A DNA stretch of 35,377 nucleotides from positions 1 to 35,377 of the forward strand of contig CAKUXM010000015.1 in NCBI GenBank assembly GCA_934700335.1, in the 5' to 3' direction. A program made the position numbers and the translations under genes. The stretch is from an uncultured Candidatus Melainabacteria bacterium. GTDB lineage: Bacteria; Cyanobacteriota; Vampirovibrionia; Gastranaerophilales; Gastranaerophilaceae. Shown here in pieces: positions 1-7,594 of the stretch; the stretch's first letter is position 1, and every line of letters begins with the position of its first letter. The notes beneath the pieces are model-generated. The model was not told where the DNA came from, searched no databases, and saw only the letters and a list, made by a program, of their open reading frames with translations.

Positions 1-3000
1 GGTGCCAGAGGTAACTTATCACAAGTATCACAATTAGTTGGTATGCGTGGATTGATGGCAGATGCGCAAGGTCAAATCATCGACTTACCTATTAAAGCAA
101 ACTTTAAAGAAGGTCTATCTTGTACTGAATACATCATTTCATCATACGGTGCACGTAAAGGTCTTGTAGATACAGCGTTGAAAACAGCTGACTCTGGTTA
201 CTTAACAAGACGTCTGGTTGACGTTGCACAAGATGTTATCATTCGTGATACAGACTGTCATGGTACTAAACACATTATGTTAAAGAGTATTACAGACGGT
301 GGTTCAGTTATCGTTCCATTAATCGACAGATTATTGGGTAGAACAATTGCACAAGACATTGTTGATACAGACGGTACAGTTCTTGTTCCTGCAAATACAA
401 CAATGGGTCGTGAAGATATTGAAAAAGTTCGTCATTTAAACTTAGAAGAACTTGCAGTTCGTTCAGGTTTAACTTGTGAATTAGAATATGGTGTTTGCCA
501 AAAATGTTATGGTTGGGCAATGACAACTCAAAAGCTTGTTGATGTAGGCGAAGCAATCGGTATTATAGCAGCTCAATCAATCGGTGAACCAGGTACACAG
601 TTAACAATGAGAACATTCCACACAGGTGGTGTATTCAAAGGTTCTGGTGCTATGAAAACTGTTGAAGCTAAAGATTCTGGTAAAATCTCTTGTAAGTTAA
701 AAACTAGAGAAGTAAGAACTCGTCATGGGGACGTTGTAAAACTTTCTATGTATGAAGTTGAAGCAGAAATCGTAGGTGCTAAGAGAACTACTAAATACCA
801 CATTCCTGCTGGTGCAACAATCTTCTTTACTGACGGTCAAGAAGTTGAAAAGGGCTTTAGACTTGCTGAATACGAACCTGTATCTCAAGGGGACGGTTCT
901 CGTTTAACAGAAAAAGCTACAAAAGATATTACTTCTGATTTATCAGGTGAAGTTGTGTTTAAAGATTTTGTTGCTGATGAAAAGAAAGATAGACAAGGTA
1001 ACATTTCCAGAACAGCAAACAAACAAGGTGTTGTTTGGGTTTTAGGTGGCGACGTTTACAATTTACCAAGTGGTTCTAAATTATTAGTTAAAGACGGTCA
1101 AAAAATGAAAGAAGGCGAAAAACTTGCTGAAACTTTAACTATTTGTGAACATGGTGGTGAAGTTCGTATTGGTCAAGACCTTGTTATTGAAGAAACAAAA
1201 TTTGAAGGTCATAAAATCAAAAAGATTGTTCAAGGTAAAGAATTAACAATCGTTATTGCATCATTAATGCCTTCAAATGCTACATTTGAACAAACTAAGA
1301 AAGAACAACTTTGGACAGTTGAAGCAACTGGTGAAAAATATATCGTTAAATCTCCAGTTGATACTCCGGTTGAAAATGGTATGATTATTGCCGAATTAAT
1401 CAATGGTGATTGTTCAGTTGAATCTTCTGGTGAAATTAAATATATCGATGTAGAAGTTGATGAAAACCAAATCATTACAAAATCAGGTGATGTAGTATTT
1501 ATTCCAGAAGAAGTTCACCAATTAAGCAAAGACTCTGCTTTAAAAATGGTTGAATCTGGATCATACGTAACAGCTGGTACAGAAATTGTTAAAGACGTAT
1601 ATTGTCATTTAGATGGTATCGTTGAAATTAAAGAATACAACGACGTAATTCATGAAGCTGTAATCAGACCTGGTCAAATTCATACATTATCAAGTGTTTC
1701 TGAATTAAAAGTTGAAGAAAACGAAGTTATCAAAAAAGGTACTGTAATCGCAGAAGGTATTAAAGCAAAAGAAACTTCTATTGTTACAGTAATGGATTCA
1801 GATGATGATTTTGCTGATATCGATGATTTAGATGAAGAACTTGATACATCATTGAGCTTAGATGAAGAAAACATTACAGATAAACCAATTCAAATTTTGG
1901 TAAGACCTGTAAAAGTTATCAAAATCAAACCTCAAGAAGTTTCAATTAACTTTAACAAAACAGATGATTTAATTGATATCGTTCCTGTAACACAATTACA
2001 ATACAAGGACGGTGCAAGAGTTAGAAATCTTGACGGTGCTACATTAACAAGAACAAGTTTAGTTCTTCAAATGCAAGGTTACTTATCACACTTAAAAGGT
2101 ATGGTGGAACTTGATAAGAACAACGACTTGAAGATTGTAGTACTTGAAACATTAATCGTTCGTCGTGAAATGGAAGGCAATTCTAGATTGAATTCTTCAA
2201 TGCAAACAGAATTACTTGTAAATCATGGTGATATCATTGAACCAAAAACTCCAGTTGCAAAAACACAAGTATTAGTAATTAATGACGGTGTTGCATCAAT
2301 CAAGAAAGCTGAAGAAGATGCAAGAAGATTGTTATTAGTTTGCGAAAACTTTGAATCAAAAGTTTCAATCAAAACAAAAGCAACAGCAAAAACCGGCGAT
2401 ATGGTTAAACTAGATGATTTATTATCAGAAGGTGGCGACAGATCTCCAGTTTCAGGTCAAGTAGTTTCTGTAACAAAATCAGAAGTTGTTATTAGAGAAG
2501 GTAGACCATACTTAATTAGTCCAGGTACTCAGTTACTAGTTGAAGAAAATTCATTAGTACTACGTGGTGATATGTTGGCTACATTGTTATACGAAAGACA
2601 AAAAACAGGTGATATCGTTCAAGGTCTTCCAAGAGTTGAAGAATTACTTGAAGGTAGAAAACCAAAAGATAGCGCAATCTTAGCAGAATTTGATGGTAAA
2701 GCTGTTATTGAAACAGATGATGATATGCCAAGACTATACTTGGAAACAGAAGATGGTTCAAGAACAGAAATCAAATTTGCAATTGATTCTAATATCGTAG
2801 TTTCAAACGGCGAAAAGATTAAAAAAGGTCAACCATTAACAAGTGGTTCACTAAATCCACACGACGTTATGAGATTATGTGGTCCAGAAGTTGCACAACA
2901 ATACCTTGTAGACGAAGTACAACGTGTATATCGTTCTCAAGGTGTAGAAATTGCTGATAAACACATTGAAATCATCGTTCGTCAAATGACTAAGAAAGTT

Positions 3001-3438
3001 AAAGTAATCGAACCTGGTGATACAAAACTTCTTCCTGGTGAACTTGTAGAAATGCAAACATTTGAAAAAGAAAACAAGGAAGCAGTTGCAAATGGTTTAC
3101 AACCAGCAACTTGTGAATACATGTTATTAGGTATCACAAAAGCCTCATTGAACACTGAATCATTTATTTCAGCAGCTTCATTCCAAGAAACAACAAGAAT
3201 TCTTACAGAAGCAGCCGTAGATGGTAAGAAAGACTTATTGAGAGGTTTGAAAGAAAACGTTATCATTGGTCGTCTAATCCCAGCTGGTACTGGTTACCAC
3301 CACTTGACTCATGCAAATGAAGAAAAAGATAAAGAAGCACAAAGAAGAGCAGCAGCACGTAACCAAGCTAGAAAACCTTCTGCAATCTTAGAAGAAATTG
3401 AAGGTATGTTTGGTGCTCCTGACTTTACTATTGAGTAA
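1..3438 (+). CDS. rpoC2: RNA polymerase beta-prime subunit, C-terminal part (RpoC2-type), 5' end outside window
   Basis: This is the catalytic largest-subunit segment of RNA polymerase. The frame is open from base 1 (GARGNLSQVSQLVG precedes the Met at 43), so the gene starts upstream. Counting from that Met, Zn-binding Cys72, Cys145, Cys152 and Cys155 are visible. The first half of the trigger loop (GEPGTQLTMRTFHTGG) lies at about 181-196. The second half resumes with KTGDIVQGLPRVEELLEGRKP only at about residue 851. The roughly 650 residues between are an SI3-type insertion of repeated beta-rich modules, the size known from cyanobacterial RpoC2; E. coli SI3 is about 190. An acidic stretch (DSDDDFADIDDLDEELD) sits inside it near residue 590. 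The C-terminal core (LLGITKASLNTESFISAASF) is intact. The window cannot show whether beta-prime is split into rpoC1 and rpoC2 here. A strong terminator follows. Confidence 0.95.
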   Translation, partial: GARGNLSQVSQLVGMRGLMADAQGQIIDLPIKANFKEGLSCTEYIISSYGARKGLVDTALKTADSGYLTRRLVDVAQDVIIRDTDCHGTKHIMLKSITDGGSVIVPLIDRLLGRTIAQDIVDTDGTVLVPANTTMGREDIEKVRHLNLEELAVRSGLTCELEYGVCQKCYGWAMTTQKLVDVGEAIGIIAAQSIGEPGTQLTMRTFHTGGVFKGSGAMKTVEAKDSGKISCKLKTREVRTRHGDVVKLSMYEVEAEIVGAKRTTKYHIPAGATIFFTDGQEVEKGFRLAEYEPVSQGDGSRLTEKATKDITSDLSGEVVFKDFVADEKKDRQGNISRTANKQGVVWVLGGDVYNLPSGSKLLVKDGQKMKEGEKLAETLTICEHGGEVRIGQDLVIEETKFEGHKIKKIVQGKELTIVIASLMPSNATFEQTKKEQLWTVEATGEKYIVKSPVDTPVENGMIIAELINGDCSVESSGEIKYIDVEVDENQIITKSGDVVFIPEEVHQLSKDSALKMVESGSYVTAGTEIVKDVYCHLDGIVEIKEYNDVIHEAVIRPGQIHTLSSVSELKVEENEVIKKGTVIAEGIKAKETSIVTVMDSDDDFADIDDLDEELDTSLSLDEENITDKPIQILVRPVKVIKIKPQEVSINFNKTDDLIDIVPVTQLQYKDGARVRNLDGATLTRTSLVLQMQGYLSHLKGMVELDKNNDLKIVVLETLIVRREMEGNSRLNSSMQTELLVNHGDIIEPKTPVAKTQVLVINDGVASIKKAEEDARRLLLVCENFESKVSIKTKATAKTGDMVKLDDLLSEGGDRSPVSGQVVSVTKSEVVIREGRPYLISPGTQLLVEENSLVLRGDMLATLLYERQKTGDIVQGLPRVEELLEGRKPKDSAILAEFDGKAVIETDDDMPRLYLETEDGSRTEIKFAIDSNIVVSNGEKIKKGQPLTSGSLNPHDVMRLCGPEVAQQYLVDEVQRVYRSQGVEIADKHIEIIVRQMTKKVKVIEPGDTKLLPGELVEMQTFEKENKEAVANGLQPATCEYMLLGITKASLNTESFISAASFQETTRILTEAAVDGKKDLLRGLKENVIIGRLIPAGTGYHHLTHANEEKDKEAQRRAAARNQARKPSAILEEIEGMFGAPDFTIE

Positions 3439-3455
3439 TTCGATAGATAAAAAGG

Positions 3456-3490
3456 AAAAGCAAGTTCGGTAACGAACTTGCTTTTTTTTT
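3456..3490 (+). terminator. Rho-independent terminator of the rpo operon
   Basis: An 11-bp perfect stem (AAGCAAGTTCG at 3458-3468 with its complement at 3473-3483), a GTAA loop and a run of nine T. It ends the rpoC2 transcript and sits only 22 bp before the next ATG. Confidence 0.95.
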
Positions 3491-3500
3491 GTATAACTGG

Positions 3501-3512
3501 TATTTTAAATTT
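3501..3512 (+). promoter_or_regulatory. Candidate extended -10 promoter for a leaderless Maf transcript
   Basis: TGG precedes TATTTT (3501-3506), which resembles an extended -10 element, and exactly six bases separate it from the ATG at 3513. There is no Shine-Dalgarno sequence. The terminator directly upstream leaves no room for a normal 5' leader, so transcription probably begins at or near the start codon. The hexamer is a weak match to TATAAT. Confidence 0.4.
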
Positions 3513-5273
3513 ATGTTTAATCAAAATATTTTAGCTTTAAAAAAATGTAATTCAAATTTAGCTGATAAATTAATTGGCTTATCTTTTGATGATGCGAGAA
3601 AAACAATCGATATTGCTAAATCAAAGAGTGATGATATTATTTTTATAAAAAATAATATACCGCTTGAAAGTATTGATAATCCTATTGAAGATGCTTTTTA
3701 TGATGTTCAATCAAGTATAAAATCTTCTTTGGGTGCTTTTGATTTTATTATTGTTTTTGGTTTAGGCGTTGGATATATGCTAGATTATGTTTTTGAAAAA
3801 TATAATAGCAAAATAGTTTTGATTGAACCAGATATAAATGTTATAAGAACGGCTTTTGAAATGGTTGATTATTCAAAATACATTGAAAGCGGTCGATTGT
3901 TTTTGTCTTGTGATTTTGAAGAAGTTTATAAATTTATTTCTAAAAAATATATTATTAATGACAAGATTGAAATGGTCTTTTTGAGAAATTATATTCAGCT
4001 ATATTCTAATGAAATCAAGACATTTACGGAAAAAGTTTATGAAACATGTGCAATGAAGATTGCAGATATTAATACAATCAAGGTTAATTCAGAATCTTGG
4101 GTAACTTCGAGTATTAAATTTATAAAAAATAGTGGACAAACTTATCCAATAAGCTTGCTGGATAACAAGTTTGAAGGTAGAACAGCGCTTATTGCAGGCG
4201 CAGGTCCAAGTTTGAAGGATAATATTGATTATATTAAAAAATATTCTGACAGATTAGTTATTTTTGCTGTAAATAGAGCAACAAATTTTTTATTAAAGCA
4301 CGATGTTATTCCAAATTTTATTATCTTTACTGATACAAAAGATATTACAAAGACATTTGACAGTAATTCATCAAAATTGAAGGATATAAATTTTGTCGTG
4401 GATATAAAAGCTGATGAAGAGCTTTATAATGTTTTGAAAAAACGTTGTTTTATCTATTATCCAGACAATTTTGATTTAGCTAAAACTTTATCAGAAAAGA
4501 ATTCTTATGTTCGCTTGTATAAAACAGCTGGTACTTCTACATATTGCGCAATGATATGTGCAAAAGAATTGGGCTGTAAAAATATTATATTGTCTGGCGT
4601 TGATTTAGCCTTTAAAAATGATGACCTTTATTGTACAGAAAACTTCCCTGTTGAAATAGAAGTTGGTGAAGATAAGATTAAAGTGGGTGATTTAGAGAAA
4701 AAAGTTGTACTTGTAAAATCAGTTACAGGTGAAACTGTTAAATCTAGAGAAGATTATGAAATCTTTATTAAACAATTCCAAAACTTCTTTAGCGAAAATC
4801 CTCAATTGAAAGCCTTTAATACAACAACTTTCGGTGCTCAAATAGATGGGGCAGAAAATTTGAATTTTGAAAAGATTATGTCTAATATTGAAATTCCTTT
4901 TGATAATAAATCGACTGAAGACATAATTAACGATACTTTGTACGAAAGTAATTATAACCCTGTTGAGTTGAAAAAAGAGGCTAGAAACCTTGTTAGAAAT
5001 GAAGAAGAGTTGAATTTTGAAATAAGAGGTTCTATTAAAACGCTTTTAAATAAAGATGTTGATGACGAAGTTTTTTATGTTACTTCTTACACAATTTTAG
5101 ATAAGATTTCAAAGACAATCTTTTTATCACAGTTATTGCAGTTTGAACTTTTAAATTGCACAAAATTGATATCTCAACCGAATACTGTTCAAAAGAGAGC
5201 AAGTTTTGAATTGTTCTTAGAAGAAACTTTAAAGAAAGTCGACTTTTTAAATGTTAGACTTGCAGAGATTTAA
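3513..5273 (+). CDS. Motility accessory factor (Maf) family glycosyltransferase, DUF115
   Basis: A 586-residue protein with the DUF115/MptE-like core of Maf proteins, which in other flagellated bacteria attach nonulosonic acids such as pseudaminic or legionaminic acid to flagellin. The nucleotide-sugar binding motif is seen in TALIAGAGPSLKDNIDYI (about residue 222), followed by FAVNRATNFLLKHDVIPNF and TDTKD. A second conserved block, TAGTSTYCAMICAKELGCKN, is followed by SGVDLAF. I chose ATG 3513 because the alternative in-frame TTG at 3489 lies inside the rpoC2 terminator. The flagellin gene at the right end of the window is the natural substrate candidate. The sugar donor cannot be told from sequence alone. 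No sugar-biosynthesis genes are adjacent. Confidence 0.85.
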   Translation: MFNQNILALKKCNSNLADKLIGLSFDDARKTIDIAKSKSDDIIFIKNNIPLESIDNPIEDAFYDVQSSIKSSLGAFDFIIVFGLGVGYMLDYVFEKYNSKIVLIEPDINVIRTAFEMVDYSKYIESGRLFLSCDFEEVYKFISKKYIINDKIEMVFLRNYIQLYSNEIKTFTEKVYETCAMKIADINTIKVNSESWVTSSIKFIKNSGQTYPISLLDNKFEGRTALIAGAGPSLKDNIDYIKKYSDRLVIFAVNRATNFLLKHDVIPNFIIFTDTKDITKTFDSNSSKLKDINFVVDIKADEELYNVLKKRCFIYYPDNFDLAKTLSEKNSYVRLYKTAGTSTYCAMICAKELGCKNIILSGVDLAFKNDDLYCTENFPVEIEVGEDKIKVGDLEKKVVLVKSVTGETVKSREDYEIFIKQFQNFFSENPQLKAFNTTTFGAQIDGAENLNFEKIMSNIEIPFDNKSTEDIINDTLYESNYNPVELKKEARNLVRNEEELNFEIRGSIKTLLNKDVDDEVFYVTSYTILDKISKTIFLSQLLQFELLNCTKLISQPNTVQKRASFELFLEETLKKVDFLNVRLAEI

Positions 5274-5280
5274 GGAATAA

Positions 5281-5309
5281 TACATGTATACGATGAAAAT
5301 ATACGTGTA
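5281..5309. repeat. Short inverted repeat between Maf gene and small ORF
   Basis: TACATGTATA (5281-5290) pairs with TATACGTGTA (5300-5309) as a 10-bp stem with one G-U wobble and a 9-nt loop. No T-run follows, so it is not a convincing terminator. It could be an operator or an mRNA-processing hairpin. Confidence 0.45.
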
Positions 5310-5342
5310 ATTCTTTAAACTGTAAACAAAAAGGATTTTCTT

Positions 5343-5606
5343 ATGAGCTTTAATTTTAACCCTGTTGGCAACGAATTCAATCAACCGACAATACAACAAT
5401 CCTCAAAGGTTGGCGATGGTGGCGCTGGAAATACAGGGTATTTTCAACAAGAGCAACAAGACGAAGAGCAAAAAGAGCGTGATAGAGATGAATTTGATAA
5501 AAGCATCTTTAACGAAGATGATGACGCTTCGTTTTTGCAAGAGAGCGATTCTGATTTGGCAAAGAAAATTTTTGACAAATTGAAAAAACTCTTTGGTAAT
5601 AAATAA
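5343..5606 (+). CDS. Small acidic, probably disordered protein of unknown function
   Basis: An 87-residue protein preceded by AAGGA about ten bases before the ATG. The first half is Gln/Asn/Gly-rich (QPTIQQSSKVGDGGAGN, then QQEQQDEEQKERDRDE). The second is acidic and ends in a short basic amphipathic helix (LAKKIFDKLKKLFGNK). There is no signal peptide or membrane segment. I do not recognise the family. It lies 69 bp after the Maf gene on the same strand and may be co-transcribed, although a 10-bp hairpin lies between. A second 72-residue frame overlaps it (5365-5583) but has no ribosome binding site, so I treat it as a shadow. Confidence 0.65.
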   Translation: MSFNFNPVGNEFNQPTIQQSSKVGDGGAGNTGYFQQEQQDEEQKERDRDEFDKSIFNEDDDASFLQESDSDLAKKIFDKLKKLFGNK

Positions 5607-5670
5607 AAATACTAAGGGGTAAATGGTTACACTAAATAATCTGTCTATTTAATTAAGAACATTTTGACCT

Positions 5671-5697
5671 CTAAAATAAACACTTTTAGGCTTTTCT
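5671..5697 (+). terminator. Weak hairpin with T-rich tail
   Basis: CTAAAA (5671-5676) pairs with TTTTAG (5684-5689), followed by a T-rich stretch. It could end the small ORF transcript on the + strand. It overlaps the last codons of the convergent PQ-loop gene. Confidence 0.35.
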
Positions 5698-5949
5698 TTT
5701 TTGGTATTTATATTTGATATGAAGACCAATATCTATTAGTAAGAAAAGCATGTTTAGTATGTACAAAATTATTACCAAATCTGGGCTATATAAGACTTTG
5801 TGTATAATCCCGAAAACATAACCCAATAATATTAAAAATGAAAATCTTAAACTTTTTCCGTCTACACTTTTTGCTTTAAATGTTTTGTATGCAGCGATAG
5901 GCCAACTTGCACCAAAACATACCATCATTCCAGCTTCAAAAATACTCAT
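5686..5949 (-). CDS. Small PQ-loop/SemiSWEET-like membrane protein
   Basis: An 87-residue hydrophobic protein with about three membrane segments: MSIFEAGMMVCFGASWPIAA, LRFSFLILLGYVFGII and LVIILYILNMLFLLIDIGL. The SWPIAAYKTFKAKSVDGKSL segment resembles the first PQ-loop of the SWEET/MtN3 superfamily, in which three-helix units dimerise to form small sugar or metabolite channels. The start is set at 5949 because AAAGGAAA lies seven bases upstream; the longer frame would need a TTG (5967) inside that ribosome binding site. It diverges from the LysR gene across 100 bp, a common arrangement for a regulator and its target, so the LysR protein may control it. The transported substrate is unknown. 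Confidence 0.7.
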   Translation of the reverse strand: MSIFEAGMMVCFGASWPIAAYKTFKAKSVDGKSLRFSFLILLGYVFGIIHKVLYSPDLVIILYILNMLFLLIDIGLHIKYKYQKRKA

Positions 5950-6020
5950 ATCTTTTTCCTTTCGCAATTATAATAAACCTAAATTGTCATAATTAAAAAT
6001 ACTAATTTTTTATTATAATT

Positions 6021-6043
6021 ATAAGTTTTTCTTATGGTATAAT
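6021..6043 (+). promoter_or_regulatory. LysR-type box overlapping an extended -10 promoter of the lysR gene
   Basis: ATAAG-N5-CTTAT (6021-6035) is a perfect palindrome containing the T-N11-A LysR-box pattern. It abuts TGG-TATAAT (-10 at 6038-6043), which lies six bases before the ATG at 6050. No Shine-Dalgarno sequence is present. The layout suggests autorepression and a leaderless mRNA. Confidence 0.6.
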
Positions 6044-6049
6044 TTTGCT

Positions 6050-6919
6050 ATGAATATAAATCAGCTAAAATATATTGTTACTATTGCGGAAGAATTGAAT
6101 ATTACAAAGGCTTCAAAGAAGTTGTTTGTTTCACAGTCGTCTTTGAGTCAATGTATTAAAAATTTGGAAAAAGAGTTAAGAGTTAAATTATTTGAGACAA
6201 ATGTTACTCCTTTAAAATTGACTTATGCGGGAGAGATTTATATTGAATGGGCAAAGAGTGTTTTGGCAACTGAAGAGGAAATGTTAGATAAATTAAAAGA
6301 GATTTCTAGTCAGAATAATGTCAGAATTATTGTAGGTGTTGCGACTCACAGAAGTATTTATCTTTTACCACAGGTAATAAAAGAGTTCAGAAATTTGTAT
6401 CCACATTCTTTTGTTGTGATAAAAGAATATCCGACACCGATTTTGCATAAAATGCTTGAGGATAAAGAATTAGACTTGCTTTTAGATGAGGTAAATGTTG
6501 ATTCTGTTTCATATAATAGTGAATTGTTGATGAAGGAAGAAATTTATTTAGATATTCCGAAAAGTTTTTCAATTGAGGAAGACGAGGTTGATTTAGCAGA
6601 TTTGACGGATAAACCTTTTGTTATGCTGTCTAGTGAACAGATGTTGGGCAAATTGGCAAGAGAATTATGTAAAAAATCGAAGTTTGAACCAAAAGTTTTG
6701 GCTGAATGTCGAAATGTTGAGACAGCGCATTCACTTGTGGAACAGGAGTTAGGCATAGCTTTTGTACCTCAGTTGTTTGTAAAATATAATGATAAAGTTG
6801 TTTATAAAAAAATAAAAAATTATCGACCTACGAGGGATATTTGCGCAATTTATAGTAAAAAATGTGGAAAATATTTAGAAGATTTTGTTTCTATAATAAA
6901 AAATGTATTGAATAATTAA
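6050..6919 (+). CDS. LysR-family transcriptional regulator
   Basis: A 289-residue protein of typical LysR length. The N-terminal winged helix-turn-helix (residues 1-60: MNINQLKYIVTIAEELNITK, then ASKKLFVSQSSLSQCIKNLE) is canonical. A linker helix and a periplasmic-binding-protein-like effector domain (about 90-289) follow, with VRIIVGVATHRSIYLLPQVI and a C-terminal AHSLVEQELGIAFVPQLFV. The effector is not deducible. Its own promoter carries a LysR-type palindrome, and the divergent neighbour is a PQ-loop membrane protein, so autoregulation plus control of that gene is the simplest reading. The ATG has no ribosome binding site and sits six bases after a perfect TATAAT. Confidence 0.93.
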   Translation: MNINQLKYIVTIAEELNITKASKKLFVSQSSLSQCIKNLEKELRVKLFETNVTPLKLTYAGEIYIEWAKSVLATEEEMLDKLKEISSQNNVRIIVGVATHRSIYLLPQVIKEFRNLYPHSFVVIKEYPTPILHKMLEDKELDLLLDEVNVDSVSYNSELLMKEEIYLDIPKSFSIEEDEVDLADLTDKPFVMLSSEQMLGKLARELCKKSKFEPKVLAECRNVETAHSLVEQELGIAFVPQLFVKYNDKVVYKKIKNYRPTRDICAIYSKKCGKYLEDFVSIIKNVLNN

Positions 6920-6922
6920 ATA

Positions 6923-6949
6923 TTAACTGATGTAAATAGCATGTATAAT
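6923..6949 (+). promoter_or_regulatory. Candidate promoter for the structured leader and 75-residue gene
   Basis: A perfect TATAAT lies at 6944-6949. The -35 match is weak (TTAACT at 6923-6928, 15-bp spacer). The predicted start near 6956 would give a leader of about 200 nt before the ATG at 7158. Confidence 0.5.
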
Positions 6950-6965
6950 GTTTTGCGTGTTTGAT

Positions 6966-7125
6966 TTAGAATATAGGTAACAGATGAGGAAAGAAGGGGG
7001 AAGGTCCCACACTGGTCCGCAGCCGTATAGTCGGAATGCTTGTTTGTTTTACAACCTCGTGACAGGAAATAGAAATTAAAAGATAGGTTTTAATTTCCCG
7101 TTTCTGCTTTGACAAAGTAGGTTGC
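6966..7125 (+). promoter_or_regulatory. Structured 5' leader, possible divergent cobalamin riboswitch
   Basis: An unusually GC-rich block in AT-rich DNA. In order it shows ATAGGT, GGGGGAA (from 6996), CACTGGTCCGCAGCCGTA (7009-7026), which resembles the conserved cobalamin-riboswitch core, then CGGAATGC and GACAGGAAATAG (7061-7072), a partial match to the B12 box. Stems seen: GCA/CCG with CGG/TGC at 7019-7039; a perfect 10-bp stem at 7072-7097 with loop GATAGG; CTGCTTT/AAAGTAG at 7104-7120. The usual P5 GGTG-AAATCC segment is missing or altered, so the class is uncertain. There is no T-run before the ribosome binding site, so any control is more likely translational. Confidence 0.45.
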
Positions 7126-7157
7126 TGTGATATGCAAAAATTGTTAAGGAGAGAAAT

Positions 7158-7385
7158 ATGATTAATAAGATTACACCAGTTTCTTTTAAAGGAAATACAG
7201 AAAAGATAGCTGAAAATAATGATGTTCAAACAGTATCAACAACACCAATCGCACAAACTGAACTTCAAGTTGATACATTTACAAACACTAATAAAAAATC
7301 AGGTAATGGAAGTTTGTTCACTGGAATTATGAGTATTTTAGAAATGGTTAATACTCTTTTGAGCATGACATCATCAAAAAAATAA
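7158..7385 (+). CDS. 75-residue protein of unknown function with N-terminal VSFKG
   Basis: A good Shine-Dalgarno (AAGGAGAG at 7146-7153) precedes the ATG. The protein begins MINKITPVSFKGNTEKIAEN; from memory, a VSFKG-type start is frequent in small proteins of gut Melainabacteria. A polar Thr/Asn-rich middle follows, then a hydrophobic or amphipathic stretch (SLFTGIMSILEMVNTLLSM) and a basic end. There is no clear signal peptide. I do not recognise a fold or function. It is the first and only gene after the structured leader, so whatever ligand or signal the leader reads would act on this protein, unless the original target was lost when the adjacent mobile sequences arrived. Confidence 0.6.
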   Translation: MINKITPVSFKGNTEKIAENNDVQTVSTTPIAQTELQVDTFTNTNKKSGNGSLFTGIMSILEMVNTLLSMTSSKK

Positions 7386-7412
7386 TTTATAAGTTCAAAA
7401 CATGAAGAGTCG

Positions 7413-7426
7413 TTACATTTGTAACA
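7413..7426. repeat. Small hairpin after the 75-residue gene
   Basis: GTTAC-ATTT-GTAAC forms a 5-bp perfect stem shortly after the stop codon, without a T-run. Its role is unclear. Confidence 0.3.
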
Positions 7427-7478
7427 TGTATTATATGCTAGGGTACTGTTTCATGTCATTGCTGTACACGACAATCAA

Positions 7479-7592
7479 TTAGTTACATTTTTGATTAAAC
7501 TCACAAGGTGTAAGTCTATTAAGTGAAGAATGAGGTCTATGCTCATTATAGTAAGCAATAAAACCTAATAATTCATTTTTTAAAATGTATAT
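7479..7592 (-). pseudogene. C-terminal remnant of an IS3-like transposase (integrase core)
   Basis: Reverse-strand translation gives about 37 residues, including FIAYYNEHRPHSSLNRLTP followed by CEFNQK and a stop codon at 7479-7481. The YNEHRPHSSL-x-LTP-x-EF pattern is the conserved end of rve-type DDE transposases of the IS3 group. The rest of the gene is absent: at its upstream side (7593) the frame runs straight into the inverted-repeat-bounded element. It is an insertion sequence reduced to a stub. Confidence 0.8.
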
Positions 7593-7594
7593 TC

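Noticed and set aside
3489..3512. TTG start extending the Maf protein by eight residues
   Set aside because: The TTG lies in the T-run of the rpoC2 terminator and has no ribosome binding site.
5365..5583. 72-residue frame overlapping the 87-residue gene in another frame
   Set aside because: No Shine-Dalgarno, and contained within the frame at 5343 that has one.
6966..7125. RNase P RNA, SRP RNA or FMN riboswitch as identity of the structured leader
   Set aside because: GAGGAAAG and GGAATG fragments recall these RNAs, but the other obligatory conserved blocks are missing and the length does not fit.
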